A stretch of 64,000 nt of DNA from Agromyces ramosus. GTDB taxonomy: Bacteria > Actinomycetota > Actinomycetes > Actinomycetales > Microbacteriaceae. Location: positions 100,685-164,684 of the forward strand of contig NZ_SGWY01000002.1 in the NCBI RefSeq assembly GCF_004216665.1, given 5' to 3'. Under the pieces are notes generated by a model, which was not told the DNA's origin, made no database searches, and saw nothing but the letters and a program-made list of their open reading frames with translations. Shown piece after piece: positions 40,584 through 50,357 of this stretch. Position numbers and translations under genes: made by a program. How positions within the stretch are numbered: the first letter of the stretch is position 1; each line of letters opens with the position of its first letter.

Positions 40584-40955
40584 ATGACCGACCAGACCGA
40601 ACTCCAGTACACCGAAGAGCACGAGTGGGTGCTCGTCGAGGGCGACACCCTGACGATCGGCATCACCGACTACGCCGCCGAGAAGCTCGGCGACGTCGTC
40701 TACGTCGACCTGCCCAAGGCGGGCTCGAAGATCACGGCCGGCAACGTCGTCGGCGAGATCGAGTCGACCAAGTCGGTCGGCGAGCTGTACGCCCCCGTCG
40801 ACGGCGAGGTCGTCGAGTCGAACCAGGCCGTGGTCGATGCGCCCGAGCTCGTGAACAGCGACCCGTTCGGCGAGGGCTGGCTCATCAAGGTCACCGTCGG
40901 CGACCTCCCCAAGCTCCTCAGCCACGCCGAGTACCGCGCCCTCGTCGGCGAGTAA
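40584..40955 (+). CDS. gcvH: Glycine cleavage system H protein
   Basis: This is a 123-residue lipoyl carrier. Lys63 in the motif [17 protein letters not shown] is the lipoylation site, and the length and beta-barrel pattern are normal. It shuttles the aminomethyl intermediate between GcvP and GcvT. GAGGAGA precedes ATG 40584. It lies 61 bases after gcvT and 14 before gcvP. Confidence 0.97.
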   Translation: MTDQTELQYTEEHEWVLVEGDTLTIGITDYAAEKLGDVVYVDLPKAGSKITAGNVVGEIESTKSVGELYAPVDGEVVESNQAVVDAPELVNSDPFGEGWLIKVTVGDLPKLLSHAEYRALVGE

Positions 40956-40969
40956 GGATCCACCCCGCG

Positions 40970-43864
40970 ATGAACACCGCCTCCTCCGCCTTCGACGCCG
41001 ACGCGTTCGGCCGCCGCCACATCGGCACCACCCCGCACGACCACGAGTGGATGCTCGCCGCCCTCGGCTACGACTCCCTCGACGCGCTCATGACGGCGGC
41101 GGTGCCCACGGCGATCCGCATGGGGGAGGTGGTCGACTCGGTGATCCCGCCGGCCGCCACCGAGCGGGAGGCCATCGCCGAGCTCGCGGCGCTCGCCGAG
41201 CAGAACACGGTGCGCACCTCGATGATCGGCCTCGGGTACTCCGGCACGATCACGCCCGCGGTGATCCAGCGCAACGTGCTCGAGAACCCCAGCTGGTACA
41301 CGGCGTACACGCCGTACCAGCCCGAGATCTCGCAGGGCCGCCTCGAGGCGCTCATCAACTTCCAGACGATGGTCTCCGACCTGACGGGCCTCGACACGGC
41401 CAACGCGTCGATGCTCGACGAGGGCACCGCGGTCGTCGAGGGCATGCTCCTCGCCCGGCGAGGATCGAAGTCGGCCTCGAACCGCTTCGTCGTCGACGCG
41501 GACACCCTGCCGCAGACGCACGCGCTGCTCGTCTCGCGTGCCGAGGCCGTCGGCATCGAGCTCGTCGTGGCCGACCTCGACGAGTCGACGGATGTCGCCG
41601 CCCTCGGCGAGCACTTCGGCCTCCTCGTGCAGTACCCGGGCGCCTCGGGCAGGGTCTGGAACCCGGCATCCGTGATCGCGGCGTCGAAGGAACAGGGGGC
41701 GCTCGTCGTGGCCGCCGCCGACCTGCTCGCGATGGCCGTCCTCACGAGTCCCGGCGAGCTCGGGGCCGACGTGGCGGTCGGCACGTCGCAGCGATTCGGC
41801 GTGCCCATGGGCTTCGGTGGCCCGCACGCCGGGTACATGGCGGTGCGCAAGGGCCTCGAGCGGCAGCTCCCGGGCCGCCTCGTGGGCGTGTCGCAGGACG
41901 CAGCCGGGCACCCGGCATACCGGCTGAGCCTGCAAGCGCGCGAGCAGCACATCCGCCGTGAGAAGGCGACATCGAACATCTGCACGGCGCAGGTGCTCCT
42001 CGCCGTCATGGCGTCGATGTACGCGGTGTACCACGGCCCTCGCGGTATCCGCCACATCGCGGTGACGACCGCCGCGAAGGCGAAGGCGCTCGCCGACGCG
42101 CTCGGCTCGTTCGGGCTGACCCTCGCGCATGACGCGTACTTCGACACCATCCGCGTGCACGTGCCCGGACTCGCGAGGAACGTGGTCGCCCGCGGCCGCG
42201 AGCTCGGCCTCAACCTGTGGGAGGCCGACGAGGCGACCGTGCACGTCGCCGTCGACGAGACGACCACGGCCGACGAGCTCTCGCGCGTCGTCGAGGCCTT
42301 CGGCTTCGACCCGCGCCTCGACGTGCCGGTGTCGCTGCGCGAGCTCCCCGCGAGCCTGCCCGAGTCGCTGCGCCGCACGAGCGCCTACCTCGAGCACCCC
42401 GTGTTCAACACGCACCAGTCCGAGACGCAGATGATGCGGTACCTCAAGCAGCTCGCCGACCGCGACTACGCGCTCGACCGCGGCATGATCCCGCTCGGCT
42501 CCTGCACCATGAAGCTCAACGCCGCCACCGAGATGCAGTCCGTCACGTGGCCCGAGTTCGCGAACCTGCACCCGTTCGCGCCCGAGGCCGACGTCGAGGG
42601 CACGCTCGGGCTCATCGAGCAGCTCGAGAACTGGCTCGCCGAGGTCACGGGCTACGACACCGTGTCGTTGCAGCCGAACGCCGGCAGCCAGGGCGAGCTC
42701 GCCGGGCTCCTCGCGATCCGCGGCTACCACCGCGCGAACGGCGACCTCGACCGCGACCTGTGCCTCATCCCCTCGAGCGCACACGGCACCAACGCGGCAT
42801 CCGCCGTGCTCGCCGGCATGCGCGTCGTGGTCGTGGCGTGCGACGAGCTCGGCAACGTCGACCTCGACGACCTGCGCACGAAGATCGACGAGCACGCCGA
42901 CCGCATCGCGGCGCTCATGATCACCTACCCGTCGACGCACGGCGTCTACGAGCACGAGGTGAAGCAGATCACGCAGGCCGTGCACGACGCGGGCGGCCAG
43001 GTCTACGTCGACGGCGCGAACCTCAACGCGCTGCTCGGCTTCGCCCGGTTCGGCGACTTCGGCGGCGACGTCTCGCACCTCAACCTGCACAAGACGTTCT
43101 GCATCCCGCACGGTGGCGGCGGGCCCGGCGTGGGCCCCGTCGCGGCGAAGGCGCACCTCGCGCCGTACCTGCCCGGGCACCCGCTCGCGCAGCGCTCCGA
43201 CCACTCCGGCGGCGTCACCCACGACGGCGGTCCCGTGTCGGCGGCGCCCTACGGCAGCCCGTCGATCCTGCCGATCTCGTGGGCCTACGTGCGCATGATG
43301 GGATCCGAGGGCCTGAAGCAGGCCACGGCCACCGCGGTGCTCGCGGCGAACTACGTCGCCGCCCGCCTGCGCGACCACTTCCCGGTGCTCTACACGGGCG
43401 ACAACCACCTCGTGGCGCACGAGTGCATCCTCGACCTGCGCCCGCTCACCGTGGCCACCGGGGTCACGGTCGACGACGTCGCGAAGCGGCTCATCGACTA
43501 CGGCTTCCACGCGCCGACGATGTCGTTCCCGGTCGCGGGCACGCTCATGGTCGAGCCGACCGAGTCGGAGGACCTCGCCGAGCTCGACCGGTTCATCGAG
43601 GCGATGATCGCGATCAAGGCCGAGGCCGACGCCGTCGGCCGGGGCGAGTGGCCCGCCGACGACAACCCGCTGCGCAACGCACCGCACACGGCCGAGTCGG
43701 TCATCGCGGGGGAGTGGACGCACCCGTACACACGCGAGCAGGCCGTGTACCCGGTGCACTCGCTCGTGCGCAACAAGTACTGGGCGCCCGTGCGCCGCAT
43801 CGACCAGGCCTACGGCGACCGCAACCTCGTGTGCGCCTGCCCGCCGGTGGAGGCGTTCGCGTAG
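40970..43864 (+). CDS. gcvP: Glycine dehydrogenase (decarboxylating), P protein
   Basis: This is a 964-residue homodimeric-type P protein with two fused PLP-fold halves. The N-terminal half has [19 protein letters not shown] and the C-terminal half [17 protein letters not shown] with PLP Lys708. It decarboxylates glycine and loads the H protein. Its length is usual. It is the last gcv gene and ends in the sequence [11 protein letters not shown]. Confidence 0.97.
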   Translation: MNTASSAFDADAFGRRHIGTTPHDHEWMLAALGYDSLDALMTAAVPTAIRMGEVVDSVIPPAATEREAIAELAALAEQNTVRTSMIGLGYSGTITPAVIQRNVLENPSWYTAYTPYQPEISQGRLEALINFQTMVSDLTGLDTANASMLDEGTAVVEGMLLARRGSKSASNRFVVDADTLPQTHALLVSRAEAVGIELVVADLDESTDVAALGEHFGLLVQYPGASGRVWNPASVIAASKEQGALVVAAADLLAMAVLTSPGELGADVAVGTSQRFGVPMGFGGPHAGYMAVRKGLERQLPGRLVGVSQDAAGHPAYRLSLQAREQHIRREKATSNICTAQVLLAVMASMYAVYHGPRGIRHIAVTTAAKAKALADALGSFGLTLAHDAYFDTIRVHVPGLARNVVARGRELGLNLWEADEATVHVAVDETTTADELSRVVEAFGFDPRLDVPVSLRELPASLPESLRRTSAYLEHPVFNTHQSETQMMRYLKQLADRDYALDRGMIPLGSCTMKLNAATEMQSVTWPEFANLHPFAPEADVEGTLGLIEQLENWLAEVTGYDTVSLQPNAGSQGELAGLLAIRGYHRANGDLDRDLCLIPSSAHGTNAASAVLAGMRVVVVACDELGNVDLDDLRTKIDEHADRIAALMITYPSTHGVYEHEVKQITQAVHDAGGQVYVDGANLNALLGFARFGDFGGDVSHLNLHKTFCIPHGGGGPGVGPVAAKAHLAPYLPGHPLAQRSDHSGGVTHDGGPVSAAPYGSPSILPISWAYVRMMGSEGLKQATATAVLAANYVAARLRDHFPVLYTGDNHLVAHECILDLRPLTVATGVTVDDVAKRLIDYGFHAPTMSFPVAGTLMVEPTESEDLAELDRFIEAMIAIKAEADAVGRGEWPADDNPLRNAPHTAESVIAGEWTHPYTREQAVYPVHSLVRNKYWAPVRRIDQAYGDRNLVCACPPVEAFA

Positions 43865-43951
43865 CGGGCGCCGACGAACGGGCACCGCGGCCTCACGTCG
43901 CGACGAAGGAGCGGCGCTCGCGGGGCGGACGCGGCAGCCGCGCGAACGCGG

Positions 43952-43957
43952 TAGCCT
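43952..43957 (+). promoter_or_regulatory. Probable -10 box of the sigma/anti-sigma operon
   Basis: TAGCCT lies about 50 bases before ATG 44009 in a 144-base gap after gcvP. The rest of the gap shows no other gene. Confidence 0.4.
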
Positions 43958-44008
43958 CTGGCTGAACCGCACGGACCCCCGCCTCGTTGTGAAGGCAGGA
44001 GGTGACGG

Positions 44009-44515
44009 ATGCCCCCCGACGACGACAGCCGGCTCGTCGCGTTGTACGACGCGCACGGGCCGTCGGTGTGGCGCTACGTCGTGCACCTCACGGGCGACCC
44101 GGCCGGAGCCGACGACATCGTGCAGGAGACCCTGCTCCGCGCGTGGCGCAGTCCGCGCATCCTCGCGCAGGAGCCGGCGTCGACGCGGTCGTGGATGTTC
44201 ACGGTGGCCAGGAACCTCGTGATCGACGAGGTGCGCAGCGCCCGTCGGCGGCACGAGATCGGGGTGGCCGAGACACCCGAGCGGGCGCAGGACGACGCGA
44301 CCGACGCCCTCTTCGAGAGCCTGCTCATCGAGGAGGCCCTGGCGACCCTCAGCGCGGAGCACCGTGCGGTGATCGTGCACGCCTACTACGGCGGATGCAG
44401 CGTCGCGGAGGTCGCGGGCAGGCTCGGCATCCCCGAGGGAACGGTGAAGTCGCGCCTCCACTACGGGCTCCGAGCCCTGAGGCTCGCGCTGCAGGAGAAG
44501 GGAGTGACGCGATGA
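44009..44515 (+). CDS. ECF-type sigma factor
   Basis: This is a 168-residue protein. Region 2 spans LYDAHGPSVWRYVVHLTGDP through DDIVQETLLRAWR. Region 4 holds the helix-turn-helix CSVAEVAGRLGIPEGTVKSR, typical of SigK/SigL-like ECF factors. AGGAGG lies upstream of ATG 44009. Its stop overlaps the start of the anti-sigma gene (ATGA), so the two are translationally coupled and act as a pair. Confidence 0.94.
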   Translation: MPPDDDSRLVALYDAHGPSVWRYVVHLTGDPAGADDIVQETLLRAWRSPRILAQEPASTRSWMFTVARNLVIDEVRSARRRHEIGVAETPERAQDDATDALFESLLIEEALATLSAEHRAVIVHAYYGGCSVAEVAGRLGIPEGTVKSRLHYGLRALRLALQEKGVTR

Positions 44516-45213
44516 ACCCGGATCACGCGCGCTTCGCCGAATGGGACTCCGCCTACGTGCTCGGCGCGCTCTCGCCGGCCGAGCGCCGGGAGTACGAGGA
44601 GCACCTCGAGGCCTGCGAGACCTGCCGCCGCTCCGTCGCGGAGCTCGCGCCGATGCCCGGGTTGCTCGCACGACTCTCGCCCGAGCGGGCGGCCGCGCTC
44701 GGCAATGACCCCGAAGCCGCCGTCGTGTCGGGTTCGCGGTCGGACCTCCTCGCGGCGGTCCGCCGAGAGGACCGGCGCCGTCGCACCCGTCGTGCCCGCA
44801 CGTGGTGGATCGCCGCGGCCGCGGCGGTCGTGCTCGCGTTCGTCGCGATCGCGGTGCCGCTGTCGATCCTGCGGCCGTTCGACGCGCACGAGACGGTGGC
44901 GTTCGAGTCCGTCGTCGACGTGCCGCTGTCCGCCACGGCCAGGCTCACGCCGGCCGGGTGGGGCACGTCGATCGAGCTCGACTGCCGGTACGCCCAGGAT
45001 GCGGCATCCGATGCCCCCGCCGAGGGCTGGCCGTACGCGCTCGTGGTGGTCGACCGCGACGGCGTGCGCAGCGAGGTGTCGAGCTGGCGCGCGAGCCCCG
45101 GCAGCACCGCGCGCCTGTCGGCCGCGACCGCGGTGGACCTCGATGAGATCGCGTCGCTCGAGATCCGGTCGCTGGGCAGCGGTGACGTGCTCATGCGCGG
45201 CGTCACCGAGTGA
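44512..45213 (+). CDS. Zinc-binding anti-sigma factor (RskA-like)
   Basis: This is a 233-residue protein. The cytoplasmic zinc anti-sigma motif is His31-x3-Cys35-x2-Cys38 in HLEACETC. One membrane helix lies at about 98-118, followed by an RskA-like extracytoplasmic domain. It should hold the coupled sigma factor inactive until a signal or proteolysis releases it. The genes that follow include the COG4315 lipoprotein. Confidence 0.92.
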   Translation: MNPDHARFAEWDSAYVLGALSPAERREYEEHLEACETCRRSVAELAPMPGLLARLSPERAAALGNDPEAAVVSGSRSDLLAAVRREDRRRRTRRARTWWIAAAAAVVLAFVAIAVPLSILRPFDAHETVAFESVVDVPLSATARLTPAGWGTSIELDCRYAQDAASDAPAEGWPYALVVVDRDGVRSEVSSWRASPGSTARLSAATAVDLDEIASLEIRSLGSGDVLMRGVTE

Positions 45214-45341
45214 CCGCGGGCCCGTGCCCTTCGGCGCCGGCCGATCGGCGCGTCGACCGGGTGGGATGAACCATCCGGCGGTCGGCCTCGTGGTTCCGAT
45301 GAGGCCGTGGCCGCGGCCTCGATCAGGAGGAGGGTCTTCGC

Positions 45342-45854
45342 ATGAAGCTGCGCATCGCATCCGGGCTGGCCGTCACGGCACTCGTCGTCGCGCTCGCGGG
45401 CTGCACCGCACCCGCCGCCGAGGAGCCGGCCGACGACGCCGGCACCGCCACGGAGTCCGTGGCGCCCGACTCAGAGGAGGCGGACGCCGGCGAGGCGTCG
45501 GGCGCGGTCCTGATGACCGCGGACTCGTCGCTGGGCGAGATCGTCGTCGACGGCGAGGGCCTCACGGTCTACATGTTCGACAGCGACACCCAGGGGTCGG
45601 GCACCAGCACGTGCGAGGGCGAGTGCGCCACGAACTGGCCCGCCGTCACGACGGACTCCGACGCGCCGGAGGTCGAGGGCGTGACCGGCGAGGTCGGCAC
45701 CATCACGGGCGTCGACGGCGCCACCCAGGTGACGCTGAACGGCTGGCCGCTCTACTACTTCGCGGGTGACTCGTCCGCGGGCGACACGAACGGCCAGGGC
45801 GTGAACGACGTGTGGTGGGTGCTCACGCCGGCCGGCGAGAAGGTCGGCGGCTGA
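45342..45854 (+). CDS. COG4315-family secreted lipoprotein
   Basis: This is a 170-residue protein with a signal peptide ending in the lipobox LAGC, then an acidic Glu/Asp/Ala linker. The repeated COG4315 domain follows (GEGLTVYMFDSDTQG, then a CEGECATNWP motif and a second LNGWPLYYFAGD copy). The family is extracytoplasmic, sometimes linked to heme or redox processes, and poorly characterised. It follows the sigma/anti-sigma pair by 128 bases, so it may be a regulon member. AGGAGGAGG precedes the ATG. Confidence 0.88.
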   Translation: MKLRIASGLAVTALVVALAGCTAPAAEEPADDAGTATESVAPDSEEADAGEASGAVLMTADSSLGEIVVDGEGLTVYMFDSDTQGSGTSTCEGECATNWPAVTTDSDAPEVEGVTGEVGTITGVDGATQVTLNGWPLYYFAGDSSAGDTNGQGVNDVWWVLTPAGEKVGG

Positions 45855-45918
45855 AGGCCGCCCGGTCGGCCGGGTCCGACGGGTCAGCCGGGCCGGCCGG
45901 GTCGACGAGCCGGGGGAG

Positions 45919-46110
45919 CTATGCCGGGCGCGGCGCCGCGTGGCGTCCGCGCTCGGTGTACTCCCGGCGTACGGGTGTCACGACGGCCGCCGAGCGGCGC
46001 TCGACGACGCGACGCTCCGCGTCGCGGATCTCCGCCTCGGTGGTGCGGAATCGTCGGTCGGAGCGCCGTGCCGCGAGTCCTCCCGCGGCGAACGCACGTG
46101 CCAGGCTCAT
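45919..46110 (-). CDS. Small basic protein, unknown
   Basis: This is a 63-residue, arginine-rich protein with a helix TEAEIRDAERRVVERRSAAV. GGGGGAC lies upstream of ATG 46110. An alternative ATG at 46158 adds 16 residues. No family was recognised. It is convergent with the COG4315 gene and divergent from the next. Confidence 0.5.
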   Translation of the reverse strand: MSLARAFAAGGLAARRSDRRFRTTEAEIRDAERRVVERRSAAVVTPVRREYTERGRHAAPRPA

Positions 46111-46248
46111 GGTCCCGTCCCCCATCCGCGCAGCGCCGAGCTGCTGCGTCGAGACCATGGTCGGCGGGGTGGCGCGTCGCGGCATCCGGGCAGTCCCGCC
46201 GACGCCCCCCGGGAGTACACTGAGGTTCTCTCGAAGAGGGGGTTGCGC

Positions 46249-46707
46249 ATGATGCCCGTGGATCTCATCGCACTGCTGGGAACGGTCGCGTTCGCCGGAG
46301 TCTTCGTGGGGAGCAGCCTGCTCGCCGGCAGCGGATTCGGCCTCGAGAAGCGCGCGTCGCTGCTGGAGCGTCGCGATCCGGGGACCGCCGCGGCGCTGCG
46401 CCGGGCGCAGTTCATGAGCGAGTTCCCCGCCGGTGGCGTGTTCGGCGACGAGGGCTTCTCCTCCGTCTGCACGCCGAGCCGGCGCAGTGGGCTCGACATG
46501 GCGCGGATCCGCTCCACGGACTCCGACCTGCGCGTGGAGCCGCCGGAGGAGTCCCTGCCGCCGATGCCGGCCACGGTCGTCGCGCTGGCCCGTAGCGAGC
46601 ACGTGCCGCAGGCGCCGCGCCCGCGGCATCCGTCGACCACGACGCCCGCCAGGGCTCAGGCCGGCGGCGCGAAGAGCTCGGGCCACCAGCCGACCGCCAG
46701 CGGGTAG
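46249..46707 (+). CDS. Membrane-anchored hypothetical protein
   Basis: This is a 152-residue protein with an N-terminal membrane helix (about 5-27) and a soluble part containing the RDPGTAAALRRAQFMSEFP and VFGDEGFSS segments. The tail is Pro/Thr/Ala-rich. AGAGGGGG precedes the ATG pair at 46249/46252 and TACACT (46216-46221) may be its -10 box. Its last 52 bases overlap the 3' end of the convergent CPBP gene, so the C-terminus is probably dispensable. Confidence 0.6.
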   Translation: MMPVDLIALLGTVAFAGVFVGSSLLAGSGFGLEKRASLLERRDPGTAAALRRAQFMSEFPAGGVFGDEGFSSVCTPSRRSGLDMARIRSTDSDLRVEPPEESLPPMPATVVALARSEHVPQAPRPRHPSTTTPARAQAGGAKSSGHQPTASG

Positions 46708-47417
46708 CCGACGAACGAGACGACGTCGATGATCCAGTGCGCGATGACGAGGGGCATCGTGCGGCCCCATCGCGCATAGCACCAGCCGAACACGATCCCC
46801 ATCGCGACGTTCCCGACGAACGGCCCGAACCCCTGGTAGAGGTGGTAGCTGCCGCGCAGCACCGCGCTCGAGAGGATCGTGGCCCAGCGCCCGACGCCCA
46901 GTTCGGCGAACCGCGTGAAGAGGTAGCCGACGACGATGACCTCCTCGGTCAGCGCCGCCTCCAGCGCCCGGAACACGAGGATCGGGACCGTCCACCAGAA
47001 CCAGTCGGCCGGTGAGGTCTGCACGGCGACGGTGAGGCCGAGCGCCCGGCCGATCGCGTAGAGCGCGAGTCCGGGCACGCCGATCGCGGCGACGAGCAGC
47101 AGGCCGGATGCCGCGTCGCGACCTGGTCTGGTGAGGTCCAGCCCGATCCGCCGGAACGGGCTGCGGCCGGGCACCCACAGCAGGTAGAGCACGAGGGCGA
47201 CGGCGAAGAGCCCGAAGAAGACGTCGAGGAACTGGTAGGTGAAGTCCAGCCACTCGCGACTCGACCGCGAGGGGTTGAGGGCGACGCTCTGGTCGCCGAG
47301 CGCGCGCTCCTCGGTGAGCTTCGCCGCGAGTGAGACGATGGAGTACACCGCGGATGCCCCGAGCGTCAACCCCAGGACGATCCCGACCTCGATTCGCAGG
47401 CGCCATGCAGTCGACAT
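46656..47417 (-). CDS. CPBP-family intramembrane metalloprotease (CAAX/Abi type)
   Basis: This is a 253-residue protein with about seven membrane helices. The active-site motifs are EALTEEVIVVGYLF, RGSYHLYQGFGPFVGN and the final AHWIID helix, giving the Glu-Glu and His metal ligands. Bacterial members process peptides such as bacteriocins or act in stress responses. GAGG is eight bases upstream of ATG 47417. Confidence 0.9.
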   Translation of the reverse strand: MSTAWRLRIEVGIVLGLTLGASAVYSIVSLAAKLTEERALGDQSVALNPSRSSREWLDFTYQFLDVFFGLFAVALVLYLLWVPGRSPFRRIGLDLTRPGRDAASGLLLVAAIGVPGLALYAIGRALGLTVAVQTSPADWFWWTVPILVFRALEAALTEEVIVVGYLFTRFAELGVGRWATILSSAVLRGSYHLYQGFGPFVGNVAMGIVFGWCYARWGRTMPLVIAHWIIDVVSFVGYPLAVGWWPELFAPPA

Positions 47418-47494
47418 GCGGTAATCCTCGCACGCGCCTCCCGCGTGCAAGATTCGTGCGTGCTGAGAGCGGTTTCCGCCACGGGGTCCCTTGC

Positions 47495-47500
47495 TACATT
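47495..47500 (+). promoter_or_regulatory. Probable -10 box of the opp operon
   Basis: TACATT lies about 124 bases before the oppA start, in an unusually AT-rich 206-base leader. The long 5' UTR may carry post-transcriptional control. Confidence 0.4.
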
Positions 47501-47623
47501 GCGCGTCGGTAACGGTTTCCTCTGGAGTTTGCTTCCGTGCAATGTGCTTCATAGTCTCGATCTACCAAGCGCTCCAGCACGGCCAGAAGTCGTGCTGTCC
47601 GAGCACATCTCACAGGAGGAACA

Positions 47624-49243
47624 TTGAAGATCAAGAGATTTGGCGTGGCCGCCATTGCTCTTGCGGCCGCGGGAGCTCTCACGCTCTCCGGCTGCACCAG
47701 CGGTGACGCCTCGCCGTCGGCCGGCGCCGGCGACTCGTCTGCCGTCATCACCACGAACGGCAACGAGCCGCAGAACCCGCTGATCCCCACCAACACCAAC
47801 GAGGTCGGTGGCGCCAAGATCCTCAACTCGATCTTCGCCGGCCTGGTCTACTACGACGCCGAGGGCAACCCGGTCAACGACCTGGCCGAGTCGATCGAGA
47901 CCGACGACGCGCAGACCTACACGATCAAGATCAAGCCCGACCAGACCTTCACGAACGGCGAGCCGGTCAACGCCCAGTCGTTCGTCGACGCGTGGAACTA
48001 CGGCGCGCTCCTCTCGAACGAGCAGCTCTCGAGCTACTTCTTCGAGTCGATCGAGGGCTTCAGCTACGACGAGGACTCGGAGCTCACGGGCCTCGAGGTC
48101 GTCGACGACACGACCTTCACGGTCAAGCTCAAGCAGCCCGAGTCGGACTTCCCGCTGCGCCTCGGCTACACGGCGTACCTGCCGCTCCCCGAGTCGGCGT
48201 TCGAGGACATGGCCGCGTTCGGTGAGAACCCGGTCGGCAACGGCCCGTACATGCTCGACGGCGAAGGCGCCTGGAAGCACAACGAGAAGATCGACCTGGT
48301 CGTGAACCCCGACTACGACGGTGGACGCAAGGCCCAGAACGGTGGCCTCGACATCATCTTCTACGCCACGCAGGAAGCGGCTTACGCCGACCTCCAGGGC
48401 GGCAACCTCGACGTGCTCGACGCCATTCCCGACGGCGCGCTCTCGACCTACGAAGACGAGTTCCCCGACCGCTCGGTCAACCAGGCCGCGGCGATCTTCC
48501 AGTCGTTCACGATCCCGGCGCGTCTGCCGCACTTCGACGGCGAGGAGGGCAAGCTCCGCCGCGCCGCCATCTCGAAGGCGATCAACCGCGAGGAGATCAC
48601 CGACGTGATCTTCGCCGGCACCCGCACCCCGGCGCACGACTTCACGTCGCCCGTCATCGCCGGCTACTCCGAGGACATCCCCGGATCCGAGGTCCTCGAC
48701 TTCGACGCCGACGAGGCGAAGGAGCTGTGGGCCCAGGCCGACGCCATCGCCCCGTGGGACGGCACCTTCCAGATCGCCTACAACGCTGACGGCGGCCACC
48801 AGGCCTGGGTCGACGCTGTGGCGAACCAGCTGAAGAACAACCTCGGCATCGACGCGTCGGGCGCTCCCTACCCGACCTTCGCCGAGGCGCGCACCGCGAT
48901 CACCGACCGCACCATCCAGACCGCGTTCCGCACCGGTTGGCAGGCCGACTACCCGGCCCTGTTCAACTTCCTCGGACCGATCTACGGCACGGGCGCCGGC
49001 TCGAACGACGGCGACTACTCGAACCCCGAGGTCGACCAGCTCCTCGACGAGGGCCTCGCCGAGACCGACCTCGACGCTGCGAACGCCAAGTTCCAGCAGG
49101 TGCAGGAGATCCTGTTCCAGGACCTCCCCGCGATCCCGCTGTGGTACGCGACGGTCAACGGCGCGTGGGGCGAGACGGTCGAGAACGTGGAGTACGGCTG
49201 GGACTCGGTCCCGCTGTACCACCAGGTCACCAAGAGCGAGTAA
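47624..49243 (+). CDS. oppA: Oligopeptide ABC transporter, substrate-binding lipoprotein
   Basis: This is a 539-residue lipoprotein: signal peptide, lipobox LSGC, and a family 5 extracellular solute-binding domain with GNGPYMLDG and a DYPALFNFLGPIYGTG segment. It starts at TTG 47624, supported by AGGAGGA seven bases upstream. It delivers peptides to the permeases encoded next. A stable hairpin directly follows, which would let oppA mRNA outnumber the permease mRNA. Confidence 0.93.
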   Translation: MKIKRFGVAAIALAAAGALTLSGCTSGDASPSAGAGDSSAVITTNGNEPQNPLIPTNTNEVGGAKILNSIFAGLVYYDAEGNPVNDLAESIETDDAQTYTIKIKPDQTFTNGEPVNAQSFVDAWNYGALLSNEQLSSYFFESIEGFSYDEDSELTGLEVVDDTTFTVKLKQPESDFPLRLGYTAYLPLPESAFEDMAAFGENPVGNGPYMLDGEGAWKHNEKIDLVVNPDYDGGRKAQNGGLDIIFYATQEAAYADLQGGNLDVLDAIPDGALSTYEDEFPDRSVNQAAAIFQSFTIPARLPHFDGEEGKLRRAAISKAINREEITDVIFAGTRTPAHDFTSPVIAGYSEDIPGSEVLDFDADEAKELWAQADAIAPWDGTFQIAYNADGGHQAWVDAVANQLKNNLGIDASGAPYPTFAEARTAITDRTIQTAFRTGWQADYPALFNFLGPIYGTGAGSNDGDYSNPEVDQLLDEGLAETDLDAANAKFQQVQEILFQDLPAIPLWYATVNGAWGETVENVEYGWDSVPLYHQVTKSE

Positions 49244-49285
49244 TTCTCGTTCAGGGGCGACTCCGGGTTAGACTCTGAGGCGCCC

Positions 49286-49317
49286 GTGGGGCGGCAGCCA
49301 TCCGGCTGCCGCCCCAC
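49286..49317 (+). terminator. Stem-loop between oppA and oppB
   Basis: A 14-bp perfect stem (49286-49299 with 49304-49317) closes an ATCC loop. There is no T-run, so it is more likely a partial terminator or mRNA stabiliser than a full stop. Such elements are common after abundant binding-protein genes. Confidence 0.65.
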
Positions 49318-49350
49318 TCCCACGTATCCCCGATGCCAACCCGATCGGCG

Positions 49351-49356
49351 TAGCAT
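49351..49356 (+). promoter_or_regulatory. Possible internal promoter -10 box before oppB
   Basis: TAGCAT lies between the oppA hairpin and oppB and could provide extra transcription of the permease genes. Confidence 0.35.
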
Positions 49357-49394
49357 CGAGTGGACGAACTCGCAAACGGTGAGGTTTTTTCAAC

Positions 49395-49424
49395 ATGTCA
49401 ACAAACACGACGAGCGGGGCCTGA
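49395..49424 (+). CDS. Nine-codon mini-frame just before oppB
   Basis: A tiny frame starts at ATG 49395 (MSTNTTSGA) and stops three bases before the oppB ATG, in the same phase. It could couple ribosomes onto oppB, which has no clear binding site of its own, or be accidental. Confidence 0.3.
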   Translation: MSTNTTSGA

Positions 49425-49427
49425 TCC

Positions 49428-50357
49428 ATGGCCGGCTATATCGTGCGCCGACTGCTCCAGGCGATCCCTGTCCTGCTCGGCACAACCTTCCTGATCTACT
49501 TCATGGTCTTCGCGATGCCGGGAGACCCGATCGTCGCGCTCTTCGGCGACAAGACCCCGCCCCCGCAGGTCATCGAACAGCTGCGTGAGCGCTACCACCT
49601 GGACCAGCCGTTCATCGTCCAGTACTTCATCTTCCTCGGCAACATCTTCCGCGGCGATCTGGGCACCTCGTTCTCGGGGCAGCCCGTCTCCGAGATCCTC
49701 GCCGCCACCTTCCCGGTGACGCTGCGGCTCGCGCTGCTCGCGATCTTCTTCGAGATGGTCGCCGGCATCTCGGTGGGCCTCATCTCGGGCCTCCGCAAGG
49801 GCGGCATCTTCGACGCGAGCGCACTCGTCGTGAGCCTCATCCTGATCTCGCTGCCGATCTTCGTCATCGCGTTCGTCGCGCAGTACATCTTCGGCATCCA
49901 GCTCGGGTGGTTCAGAACCACGGTGGGCTCGGGGGCGCCGACGCAGGACCTGATATTGCCGGCACTGGTGCTGGCCACGATCAGCTTCGCGCAGATCACC
50001 CGACTGACGAGGGCGTCAGTCATCGACACCGACACGCAGGACTTCGTTCGCACCGCCGCGAGCAAGGGCCTGCCGCGCACCCGGATCGTCCCGGTGCACA
50101 TCCTGCGCAACTCGCTCATCCCCGTCGTCACCTATCTCGCCGTCGACTTCGGCGTGCTGATGGTCGGCGCGACGGTCACGGAGGGCATCTTCAACGTGCC
50201 CGGCGTCGGCCGCACCCTCTACCAGGCGATCATCCGCGGAGAGGGACCCACTGTCGTCTCCTTCGTGACCGTCATGGTGCTGATCTACCTCGTGGTGAAC
50301 CTGCTGGTGGATCTGCTGTACGCCGTTCTCGACCCGAGGATCCGCTATGCCAAGTAA
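49428..50357 (+). CDS. oppB: Oligopeptide ABC transporter permease OppB
   Basis: This is a 309-residue permease with six membrane helices. The first carries IVRRLLQAIPVLLGTTFLIY, typical of OppB/DppB, and the EAA-type cytoplasmic loop is RTAASKGLPRTRIVPVHILR. It forms half of the membrane channel with OppC. Its stop overlaps the oppC start by 11 bases. Confidence 0.95.
   Translation: MAGYIVRRLLQAIPVLLGTTFLIYFMVFAMPGDPIVALFGDKTPPPQVIEQLRERYHLDQPFIVQYFIFLGNIFRGDLGTSFSGQPVSEILAATFPVTLRLALLAIFFEMVAGISVGLISGLRKGGIFDASALVVSLILISLPIFVIAFVAQYIFGIQLGWFRTTVGSGAPTQDLILPALVLATISFAQITRLTRASVIDTDTQDFVRTAASKGLPRTRIVPVHILRNSLIPVVTYLAVDFGVLMVGATVTEGIFNVPGVGRTLYQAIIRGEGPTVVSFVTVMVLIYLVVNLLVDLLYAVLDPRIRYAK

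Noticed and set aside
40700..44671. Very long minus-strand open frame opposite gcvP
   Set aside because: It is a shadow of gcvP and its neighbours: no family motif, and composition is Arg/Val/His-rich antisense.
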